Position numbers and translations under genes: made by a program. The notes under the pieces were generated by a model, which saw nothing but the letters and a program-made list of their open reading frames with translations, was not told where the DNA came from and ran no database searches. Below are positions 1 through 5,940 of a stretch of 7,741 nt of DNA, piece after piece (the first letter of the stretch is position 1; the number at the start of each line of letters is the position of its first letter). The stretch comes from Halococcaceae archaeon (GTDB lineage Archaea; Halobacteriota; Halobacteria; Halobacteriales; Halalkalicoccaceae): NCBI GenBank assembly GCA_007128515.1, contig SKXI01000410.1, positions 1 through 7,741 on the forward strand, written 5' to 3'.

Positions 1-1
1 G

Positions 2-426
2 AACGCCTTCCTCCGCTGTCGCGACGGCCGGACGGTGTGCGTCGACGTGGCCTGGGCGACCAACCGGACCGACAGCGACGAGTTCGTCGTTCGTGGAACC
101 CACTCCGGCGCGAGCTTCTCGATGGTCGGCGACGAGGTCTCGTTCTACGACGCCGACCCGACGAACCCGGAGGAGCCGCTCCCGACGGTCACCGTCGAGA
201 CCGGCGGGGAACCGAGCCACCGTACCGAACAGGCGTACTTCTTCGACTGTATCGCCGAGGGACGAGAGCCCGAGCGGAACACGGCAGGCAGGGACTCGCC
301 GTCCAGCGGATCATCGACGCCGTCTACACCTCCTCGGTCCGCGGACGGGCGGTTCGTCTCGACGAGACTGCTACCCAGAGGAGCGACGCACGAGCGGTCG
401 TCACCGACGGCGGGACGCCCGACTGA
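2..426 (+). pseudogene. Gfo/Idh/MocA-family oxidoreductase, C-terminal part, frameshifted
   Basis: The 5' end lies outside the window. The visible part is the C-terminal domain of a Gfo/Idh/MocA NAD(P)-dependent dehydrogenase, a family that oxidises or reduces sugars, inositols and related polyols. From base 2 the frame reads NAFLRCRDGRTVCVDVAW, then a beta-rich stretch, then EQAYFFDCIAEGREPERNTA, which matches the end of this domain. The expected closing helix (GLAVQRIIDAVYTSS, then GRAVRLDE) is present but in the next frame, starting at about 286 and ending at the TGA of 424-426. The frame changes at the GC-repeat sequence acggcaggcaggg (281-293). One missing base after 285 would join the frames as NTA-RQGLAVQRI. 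Without repair, frame 2 continues as non-family sequence to about 535. It is either a real pseudogene or a sequencing error. The family call is confident; the substrate is unknown. Confidence 0.72.
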
Positions 427-456
427 ACGCTCTTCAGGACGGGCCGCCGCTTCTCA

Positions 457-554
457 TAGGGATCATCGTAGCCAACCGGATCTCTCGGGTGCACACGTCA
501 CCGGTGTCGTTCCATTCGCGATCGAGGAGCTGTGAACTCCTCCGATGATCCCTA
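457..554 (+). mobile_element. 98-bp MITE-like element, copy 1
   Basis: The left end TAGGGATCATCGTAG (457-471) is mirrored at the right end by CGATGATCCCTA (543-554), giving a perfect 12-bp terminal inverted repeat. The interior holds the palindrome CACCGGTG (499-506) near the centre. The element is 98 bp long and aligns without gaps to the reverse complement of the copy at 4259-4356, with 80 identical positions. TCA flanks it on both sides (454-456 and 555-557), consistent with a 3-bp target duplication. The right-hand TCA is the stop codon (TGA) of the MFS gene on the minus strand. It has no coding capacity, so it would depend on a transposase from elsewhere. It lies between the 3' ends of the convergent dehydrogenase and MFS genes, so a role in the 3' untranslated region or in termination is the alternative reading. 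Confidence 0.75.
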
Positions 555-1775
555 TCAGACGTCGAGCGCGTACCCCGCGAGCACGACGATCACCCCACAG
601 CAGGCGAACAGCGCGAGCCCCGGTGCGAACGAGCCGGTGAGGTCGTTGAGGACGCCGACGATCACGGGTCCGAGGAAGCCGCCGATTTCGCCGACGGCGA
701 AGACGAGTCCGACTGCGGTGCCGGTGAGTCGCGGGCCGATCCCCTCTAGTTCCACGGGGAGCGCCCGGACGAGTGGCGAGAGCCCACCGACACCGAGGCC
801 GATCAGTGCAACGGGGAGGATGGCGAGCCAGCCTCCTCCTACCAGCACGAGGAGACCGAGCGGGCCGAGGACACAGCAGACGCCGGCGCCGATCACGGTC
901 TCGCGTCTGCGGTCGTGGCGGTCGGCGAGCGGCGGGATCGCGAGGACGCCCGCGATCTGGGCGACGACGAGCAGGCTCGCGATCGTCCCGGCGACGGCCG
1001 GCGAACTCCCGCCGGCTTCGAGGATCGTCACGAGCCAGCCCTGCAGTCCGTGGAGCGTGAAGAGGTACATCGTTCCGATCGCGACGAGCAGCCACATCGC
1101 GCGGCTCCCGATCACCGCGCCGAGGTCGTCGCGGAACGATCGCCCCTTCCCGTTCGGTTCGGCCCTCGCCTCGGCTGTCCCGTTCGCCCGCGCGACGACC
1201 ACGGCCACCGCCCAGAGACAGGCGTAGGCGAGCACGACGAGCCCGCTGGCGAGGAAGAGCGGCCGCCACCCTCCCAGAATCGGTCCGATCACCGGCCGAC
1301 CGAGTCCGAACGCGGCGGCGGTTCCGAGGTACGAGGGGACGAGGTAGACCGTGGCCGCAGTCCCAACCCGCTCGGCGGGAAAGAGGTCCGCCGCGAGCTT
1401 CGGGAGCCCGAAGGTGACCCCGGTGCCGCCGACGCCGATCAGCATCGTCGCGAGCAGCAGCGAGGGGAAGTCCCCGGCGACCGCACGGAGGAGCTGTGCC
1501 CCTCCGACGATCACGAGCGCGACGGCGAGCGCGATGCGGGGGCCGATCCGGTCGACGAGGTAGCCGCTCGCCAGCCCGAGCGGGACGTAGACGAGCGGGA
1601 TCGCGCCGACGACGACGCCCGCCTCGGTACCGGAGAGCCCGAGGTCGTCGATCACGGGCGCGAGGTACGCCGGGAGCGAGAACCAGACGAACATCAGACA
1701 GAGATAGCCCCCGCCGCCGAGCGCGACCAACGCGTATCGGCCGAGCGTGTCGCGGTCCGTCTCGACGGCGGTCAT
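555..1775 (-). CDS. MFS transporter (first of two)
   Basis: A 406-residue integral membrane protein of the major facilitator superfamily, a secondary carrier in the cytoplasmic membrane with about 12 helices. The loop between helices 2 and 3 carries the family motif GYLVDRIGPR (71-80). The equivalent loop of the second half reads PPLADRHDRR (281-290), so both six-helix halves are visible. A charged, helix-breaking segment at about 195-218 is the central cytoplasmic loop. The opening YLAPVIDDLGLSGTEAGVV (38-56) resembles the NarK/CynX-like part of the superfamily, but I cannot assign a substrate. The ATG at 1775 is preferred because GTATTC (1800-1805) lies at the right distance for a leaderless transcript. 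It is divergent from the small membrane protein at 1870. Its TGA at 555-557 directly abuts the 98-bp element. Confidence 0.9.
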   Translation of the reverse strand: MTAVETDRDTLGRYALVALGGGGYLCLMFVWFSLPAYLAPVIDDLGLSGTEAGVVVGAIPLVYVPLGLASGYLVDRIGPRIALAVALVIVGGAQLLRAVAGDFPSLLLATMLIGVGGTGVTFGLPKLAADLFPAERVGTAATVYLVPSYLGTAAAFGLGRPVIGPILGGWRPLFLASGLVVLAYACLWAVAVVVARANGTAEARAEPNGKGRSFRDDLGAVIGSRAMWLLVAIGTMYLFTLHGLQGWLVTILEAGGSSPAVAGTIASLLVVAQIAGVLAIPPLADRHDRRRETVIGAGVCCVLGPLGLLVLVGGGWLAILPVALIGLGVGGLSPLVRALPVELEGIGPRLTGTAVGLVFAVGEIGGFLGPVIVGVLNDLTGSFAPGLALFACCGVIVVLAGYALDV

Positions 1776-1797
1776 CGGATCGGGTTCGGCACGGGGG

Positions 1798-1806
1798 GAG
1801 AATACG
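1798..1806 (-). promoter_or_regulatory. Probable TATA-like box of the first MFS gene
   Basis: Read on the minus strand this holds GTATTC, whose first base is 30 bases before the ATG at 1775. That is the spacing of an archaeal TATA element for a transcript starting at or just before the start codon. No convincing Shine-Dalgarno sequence precedes the ATG, which supports a leaderless mRNA. The match to a strong TATA box is weak, so this is positional inference. Confidence 0.4.
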
Positions 1807-1840
1807 GTTCCCCTCTCGGCCGTCCGGACTCACCGATAGG

Positions 1841-1846
1841 GTTTTC
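1841..1846 (+). promoter_or_regulatory. Probable TATA-like box of the small membrane protein gene
   Basis: GTTTTC begins 29 bases before the ATG at 1870, the position expected for a leaderless transcript. The P450 gene has GTTTTG at exactly the same offset. This position fits the ATG at 1870 and not the in-frame ATG at 1852, which would be only about 8 bases away. Confidence 0.4.
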
Positions 1847-1869
1847 GAGGAATGCGGGGTAGGGCGGGT

Positions 1870-2331
1870 ATGAACAGGCTGGTCCGTGCGGCCGTCGCTG
1901 GTACCGCCGCGACGGCGGTGATGATGCTGCTCTTTCTCTTTCTCGCGACACAGACGCGTCTCACCCTCGACGTCCCCGCGATAATCGCCCGGTTCGTCGG
2001 CGTTCCCGACCAGTTCGCCGTCGGGATGGCGATCTTCACGCTCGCGGGAGTGATCGCCTGGCCGGTGCTTTTCGTCGCGCTCTCGCCGTACATCGGGCGA
2101 CTGCTCCGGACCGACGACCTCCCCGTACAGGCCGTCGCCTTCGCGGTCGTCCTCTGGATCGCGTTCGTCCTCCTGGGTCAGCCCGCGGACCTCGGCGTAC
2201 AGTTCCTCTTCATCTACCTCTTCTTCACCTTCCTCGCGCACCTCGCCTACGGCTTCACCCTCGGGGTTGTCTACGAACACTTCGGCGAGGAGCCCCCGGT
2301 GACGACAGCCTCGCCCTCGTCGGAGTCCTGA
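1870..2331 (+). CDS. Small four-helix membrane protein next to the oxidase gene
   Basis: A 153-residue hydrophobic protein with about four membrane segments: roughly 5-27, 51-73, 86-103 and 108-136. A short polar, acidic and serine-rich tail follows (EHFGEEPPVTTASPSSES). It opens MNRLVRAAVAGTAATAVMM, with a positively charged start and a small-residue first helix. This resembles uncharacterised haloarchaeal membrane proteins often found beside terminal oxidase genes (DUF6789-like, from memory; a profile search is needed). An in-frame ATG at 1852 would add RGRAG-type residues. I chose 1870 because a TATA-like box sits 29 bases before it. Its TGA (2329-2331) touches the oxidase stop codon with no gap. 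A role in respiration, such as oxidase assembly or stability, is inference from position only. Confidence 0.75.
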   Translation: MNRLVRAAVAGTAATAVMMLLFLFLATQTRLTLDVPAIIARFVGVPDQFAVGMAIFTLAGVIAWPVLFVALSPYIGRLLRTDDLPVQAVAFAVVLWIAFVLLGQPADLGVQFLFIYLFFTFLAHLAYGFTLGVVYEHFGEEPPVTTASPSSES

Positions 2332-4125
2332 TCAGCCCTCTCGTTCCTGGGAGAGCGCGACTGCGTCCACAGCCCCTCGCTCCTCCAGGCGCTCTTCGAA
2401 CCACTCCCACTCCCGGGTGAAGAAGCCGTACTCCTTCAGGTTCCAGGGGTCGCCGCCGACCGTCGGGCCCGTCCTGTAGGACTGGACCATGTTCCAGCCC
2501 CAGACGACCTGCCCGATCGCGATGACGAACGCCCCGAGTGTGGCGACGACCTGGAGCGGGACGAACTCGGCGGGGTACTCGGCGTAGCGTCTCGGAAGGC
2601 CGAGCGCCCCGATGAGCAACAGCGCGTGGAAGGTGACGAGCACGCCGACCGTGCTCGTCCAGAAGTGGATCCGCGCGAGGCGCGTGTCGTACATCCGCCC
2701 CGTCACGAGCGGATACCAGTAGTAGACGCCCGCGAACATCGCGAACGGGATGAAGCCGGTGATGATCAGGTGGAAGTGGCCGACGACGTAGTACGTCGCG
2801 TGGTACTGGAGGTTGATCGGGATCGACCCGAGGAACACCCCCGTCACGCCGCCGACGATGAACGTCGCGATCGCACCGATACAGAACAGCATCGGTGCCT
2901 CCAGACGGATCCGGCCCTGCCACATCGTCGTCATCCAGTTGAACACCTTCACCGCCGACGGGACCGCGATGGCGATGGTGACTGCCATGAACGCACCCCG
3001 AATGCGCGGGTCGATCCCCGTGGTGAACATGTGGTGGGCCCAGACGCCGAAACTGAGCACTGCGATGGCGAGCGTGGAGTAGACGATGAACCTGAAGCCG
3101 AACAGCTTGCGGCCCGCGAACTGTGGGAGGATGAAGCTGATCAGCCCCATCGGTGGTAACACGACGATGTAGACCTCGGGATGGCCGAAGAACCAGAAGA
3201 GGTGCTGGTAGAGGATCGGCCCGCCGCCCTCGACCGTGAAGAACTGTGTGCCGAGGTTCCTGTCCGCGAGCAGCATGAGGAGGACGGTGCCGAGCATCGG
3301 GAAGGCGAAGAGGACGATCCCCGCCTGCGCGAGGAAGGTCCACGAGAGGATGTCCAGCCGGTTCCAGTCGAGGTCCGGCGCGCGTTCGGTGAAGAGGGTG
3401 GCGATGACGTTGATCGCGCCCATCACGGTCGCGATACCCGAGAGGTGGAGTCCGAGCAGGACGAGGTCGAGGTGTGGGCTCAGCATCTCGGCGGACATCG
3501 GTGGGTACATCGTCCAGCCGGCCTCCATCGGGGAGATGGCGTAGAGCGGCTCCGCGAGCGCCGGATCGACGAGCGCGACGACGTGTGCGGGCATGTCGGT
3601 GAGCATGTCCGCGCGGATGAGCGCGAACGAGATCGGCAGCAGCCAGAACGCGATGGCGTTGACGCGGGGAAAGGCCATGTCGTCCGCGCCGATCAGGAGC
3701 GGGAGGAAGTAGTTCACGAAGCCGAAGATCGCCGGGGTGGCGAAGAGAAAGAGCATCGTGATGCCGTGCATCGTAAAGAGCGCGTTGTACGTCTCGATGG
3801 TGAACGCGTCGGCCTCGGGGGTGAGCAGTTCGGTCCGGAGCATGATCGCGTCGGTGCCGCCCCAGAAGAAGGCGGCTCCGGCGACGGCGAAGTACATGAG
3901 CCCGATGTCCTTGTGGTCGACCGTCGTCAGCCAGCGGAGCACGCCGGGCGGCTTCGCCCGCTCGAGTCCGTCTCCGTCGGCGTAGCCGCCGTCCGGGCGG
4001 ACCGGTCGCTCTGCTGATCCGTTCTCGGGCGGCGCGGAGACCCGTTCGAGGCGCAACGAGAGCCCGAACAGCCCACAGAGCGCGAGCGCCCCGACGAGGA
4101 CGCCGAGGAGCAGGTCAACGAACAC
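2332..4125 (-). CDS. coxA: Heme-copper terminal oxidase subunit I (cytochrome c oxidase type)
   Basis: Catalytic subunit of an aa3-type oxidase in the cytoplasmic membrane; it reduces O2 to water and pumps protons. In the 597-residue form the low-spin heme ligand is H120 (MHGITMLF). The CuB ligands are H315 in GHPEVY (with cross-linked Y319) and H364/H365 (AHHMFTTG). H450 and H452 of GHFH bind the high-spin and low-spin hemes. D-channel residues N138, D149 (ADDMAFPR), N156 and E317 are present, as is the K-channel K393 (KVFNW), which fits the A1 proton-pumping class. An additional N-terminal helix (about 3-25) and a charged linker precede RWLTTVDHKDIG. The GTG at 4125 is chosen because GGAGG lies six bases upstream. 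A TTG at 4179 would add 18 residues but has no such site. No subunit II or III gene is adjacent. Confidence 0.95.
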   Translation of the reverse strand: MFVDLLLGVLVGALALCGLFGLSLRLERVSAPPENGSAERPVRPDGGYADGDGLERAKPPGVLRWLTTVDHKDIGLMYFAVAGAAFFWGGTDAIMLRTELLTPEADAFTIETYNALFTMHGITMLFLFATPAIFGFVNYFLPLLIGADDMAFPRVNAIAFWLLPISFALIRADMLTDMPAHVVALVDPALAEPLYAISPMEAGWTMYPPMSAEMLSPHLDLVLLGLHLSGIATVMGAINVIATLFTERAPDLDWNRLDILSWTFLAQAGIVLFAFPMLGTVLLMLLADRNLGTQFFTVEGGGPILYQHLFWFFGHPEVYIVVLPPMGLISFILPQFAGRKLFGFRFIVYSTLAIAVLSFGVWAHHMFTTGIDPRIRGAFMAVTIAIAVPSAVKVFNWMTTMWQGRIRLEAPMLFCIGAIATFIVGGVTGVFLGSIPINLQYHATYYVVGHFHLIITGFIPFAMFAGVYYWYPLVTGRMYDTRLARIHFWTSTVGVLVTFHALLLIGALGLPRRYAEYPAEFVPLQVVATLGAFVIAIGQVVWGWNMVQSYRTGPTVGGDPWNLKEYGFFTREWEWFEERLEERGAVDAVALSQEREG

Positions 4126-4131
4126 CGCTTC

Positions 4132-4136
4132 CCTCC
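4132..4136 (-). promoter_or_regulatory. Shine-Dalgarno site deciding the coxA start
   Basis: The minus strand reads GGAGG here, six bases before the GTG at 4123-4125. This is an ideal haloarchaeal ribosome binding site and favours the 597-residue product over the TTG start at 4179. Confidence 0.6.
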
Positions 4137-4258
4137 GGGGACCGGACGATGCTCGCAACCCGACCGGACGACTGGACAACGTTCACACACCCCGTGCACC
4201 GACGAGCGTAATCAGCGTTTGCCCGGATCGGTTCCCCGTGTGACTGACGGGCGACTCG

Positions 4259-4356
4259 TAGGGATCATCGTAGAAACTCATCGTTCCTCGACCCCGAATC
4301 GAACGACACCGGTGGTGTGTACGCCTGAGAGATACGACTGGCTACGATGATCCCTA
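4259..4356 (-). mobile_element. 98-bp MITE-like element, copy 2 (inverted relative to copy 1)
   Basis: The ends TAGGGATCATCGTAG (4259-4273) and CTACGATGATCCCTA (4342-4356) form a perfect 15-bp terminal inverted repeat. The length is 98 bp, the same as copy 1, and the minus strand aligns to copy 1 with 80/98 identities and no gap. The central CACCGGTG (4307-4314) and the neighbouring GGTGTCGTT are conserved. The right flank TCA (4357-4359) is the stop codon of the second MFS gene. The left flank is TCG (4256-4258), a one-base mismatch to the possible 3-bp duplication. It lies upstream of coxA, between that gene and the 3' end of the second MFS gene, so it may affect either transcript. No coding sequence is present. 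Confidence 0.75.
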
Positions 4357-5529
4357 TCAGTAGCCCAGGTCCAGTACCCTGTTGGTGACGAGCGCACAGA
4401 GAACCATCGAGAGGAAGGCGACGAGCATCCCGAAGGAGACGGCCCAGCCGAACGTGTCGGCGACGAGGCCGACGCCGACCGACCCGAGCGAGCCGATCAC
4501 CATGTAGACGGTCCGAACCAGCCCGAAGCCGGCGCTCCGTTCGGCATCCGAGAGGTGGTCCATGAACCGCGGGAGCACCGCTGCGGACCAGCTCAGTCCG
4601 GTGCCGACGAGGAGGACGGCGAGCGCCATCGAGGGGAGTCCGCTACCCAGGACGAACAGCGAGAAGCCGACGATACCGGCGACCATACAGCCTGCGGCGG
4701 TGCGGTCGCGGCCGATCCGGTCGGAGAGCGCGCCGACACCGACCTGCACCACTCCCTGGACGACGAAGTACGCGGAGAAGACGACCCCCGCGAGCGTCGG
4801 GGAGCCGCCCCTGTGTTCGATCACGAACGTCGGGAGGAAGGAGGCGGTGCCCTGCCAGACGAACGCACAGAGCACGGAGAGGCAGACGGTGAACGCGATC
4901 GACGGTCGGGAGAGCAGCTCCCGGACCGGTCCGACCTGGACGCGTTCGCGCATCGGCTGCTCCGGTCTCCGTGGTTCGGTCGGCTCGACCTTCCAGGCGA
5001 AGAGGGCCGCGGCGGGGATCGCGACGAGTGCGCCGAGTGCGACCGCGGGTCGCCAGCCGTACTGGACGCCGACCCAGGCGGCGGCGACCGGTGCGAGCAG
5101 ACCCGCAGCCGGTGCGCCGCCGTTGTGCAGCCCGATCGCGGTCCCGATATCGCGATACGTGCGGGTGAGCAGCGTCGTTCCGACGCTGTAATGGAGGCCG
5201 GCGAGCCCGCCGAGGCAGATCGAGACGAGCAGGAACGCGGGGTAGTTCGGGGAGAGCGCGAGCAAGAGGCTCGTCACCGCGGTGCCCCAGACCGCGACGA
5301 GGATCACGAGGCGCTCGCCGTACCTGTCGGCGAGGATCCCGCTGGGGAACTGCGAGAGCGCGTAGGCCATCCACAGCCCCGTGAGCGCGAGGCCGACGAC
5401 CGTGTTCGACACCTCGAACTCCGCGACGATCGCCGGCACGACGGGACTGATGACGAGGCGTGCGACCATCGTCGCGAAGAAGGCGACCGTACAGAGCGCG
5501 AGGACGGTCTCTCGGTATCGCCAGCGCAT
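4357..5529 (-). CDS. MFS transporter (second)
   Basis: A 390-residue carrier of the major facilitator superfamily with about 12 membrane helices. The motif after helix 2 reads GILADRYGER (64-73), and its counterpart in the C-terminal half reads GALSDRIGRD (266-275). The central loop, about 181-208, is rich in E, R and P. The substrate cannot be read from the sequence. It shares little with the first MFS protein outside these motifs, so the pair is not a recent duplication. The open frame continues upstream to 5754, but the extension is Arg/Pro-rich, unlike a transporter. The ATG at 5529 is preceded eight bases upstream by GGTGATC, matching the 16S rRNA tail, and is followed at once by MRWRYRETVL and helix 1. 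The TGA at 4357-4359 abuts the second 98-bp element. Confidence 0.9.
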   Translation of the reverse strand: MRWRYRETVLALCTVAFFATMVARLVISPVVPAIVAEFEVSNTVVGLALTGLWMAYALSQFPSGILADRYGERLVILVAVWGTAVTSLLLALSPNYPAFLLVSICLGGLAGLHYSVGTTLLTRTYRDIGTAIGLHNGGAPAAGLLAPVAAAWVGVQYGWRPAVALGALVAIPAAALFAWKVEPTEPRRPEQPMRERVQVGPVRELLSRPSIAFTVCLSVLCAFVWQGTASFLPTFVIEHRGGSPTLAGVVFSAYFVVQGVVQVGVGALSDRIGRDRTAAGCMVAGIVGFSLFVLGSGLPSMALAVLLVGTGLSWSAAVLPRFMDHLSDAERSAGFGLVRTVYMVIGSLGSVGVGLVADTFGWAVSFGMLVAFLSMVLCALVTNRVLDLGY

Positions 5530-5537
5530 CGAGTGTG

Positions 5538-5544
5538 GATCACC
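5538..5544 (-). promoter_or_regulatory. Shine-Dalgarno site of the second MFS gene
   Basis: The minus strand reads GGTGATC, complementary to the conserved GATCACC near the 3' end of 16S rRNA. It sits eight bases before the ATG at 5527-5529. It decides against the much longer upstream open frame and implies an mRNA with a leader. Confidence 0.6.
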
Positions 5545-5580
5545 GACCGGTCGTCGGACCGATTCTACCGCCACCGAGTC

Positions 5581-5615
5581 CGGTCCCGGGCATGAGGGTG
5601 TCGATCCCGGGACCG
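5581..5615 (-). promoter_or_regulatory. GC-rich hairpin in the leader of the second MFS gene
   Basis: CGGTCCCGGG (5581-5590) is perfectly complementary to CCCGGGACCG (5606-5615), with a 15-base loop between. In the MFS transcript this stable stem would lie about 50-85 bases before the start codon. It could control translation or early termination, or protect the mRNA end. There is no uridine run after it, so it is not a simple intrinsic terminator. Confidence 0.45.
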
Positions 5616-5649
5616 TCCGAGGTGCGTGCGGGCCGACCGAACCTGACGA

Positions 5650-5676
5650 AACAGTTATTATTCTGTAGCGTATAGT
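5650..5676 (-). promoter_or_regulatory. Candidate promoter of the second MFS gene
   Basis: An AT-rich island in GC-rich surroundings. On the minus strand it reads AATAATAA (complement of 5655-5662), a plausible TATA box. That box lies inside a small inverted repeat, ACAG (5651-5654) and CTGT (5663-5666). Initiation about 25 bases downstream would give a leader of roughly 100 bases that includes the GC hairpin. The call rests on base composition and spacing only. Confidence 0.35.
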
Positions 5677-5786
5677 TCGGGCGCGGCCGGTTCGATCGAA
5701 CGAAACCGTGGTCGTGCCGTGGGTCCGGTGACACAGGCGTCGTCCCCGGACCACCGTTCACCCGCACTCCGGATCCCGAGTCGATA

Positions 5787-5830
5787 CCCATCGACAGGGG
5801 AGGACCGACCCATCGACGGGGGAGGACCGG
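5787..5830. repeat. Two tandem 22-bp repeats
   Basis: Units 5787-5808 and 5809-5830 match at 20 of 22 positions. Each contains CCCATCGAC followed by a G-rich run and GGAGGACCG. The differences are A to G at unit positions 10 and 22. The copies are directly adjacent, with no spacer. They may be a paired protein-binding site or a slippage duplication. Confidence 0.6.
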
Positions 5831-5940
5831 TTTTTGAACCCGCCCCGCTCACCCGGGCGCTCGTATATCTGATATCGTATAGTATAGCTAGAGAACGGGC
5901 CGAAACGCACTCCCCTCTACCGATTACTGCTCCCGCAAGG

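Noticed and set aside
457..554. The element as a simple intrinsic terminator
   Set aside because: There is no T tract after the stem, and the loop is as conserved as expected of a whole repeated unit. A terminator role may still be secondary.
463..2280. A 605-codon open frame on the minus strand
   Set aside because: It overlaps the first MFS gene in another frame, reads through the 98-bp element, and is made of Arg/Asp/Gly-rich sequence with no domain. It is a high-GC shadow.
4126..4179. TTG start giving coxA 18 more residues
   Set aside because: No ribosome site precedes it, whereas GGAGG lies six bases before the GTG at 4125. It cannot be fully excluded.
457..4356. The 98-bp copies as the shared tail of duplicated MFS genes
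   Set aside because: The elements are in opposite orientation relative to the two MFS genes, and the MFS proteins are not closely similar, so the repeats were not copied along with the genes.
4555..5595. A long plus-strand open frame antisense to the second MFS gene
   Set aside because: Low-complexity Arg/Glu/Asp sequence with no membrane segments or known motif; the MFS frame explains the region.
5530..5754. Upstream 75-residue extension of the second MFS protein
   Set aside because: Arg/Pro/Ser-rich sequence outside the family pattern. The ribosome site GGTGATC eight bases before the ATG at 5529 gives a normal 390-residue carrier.
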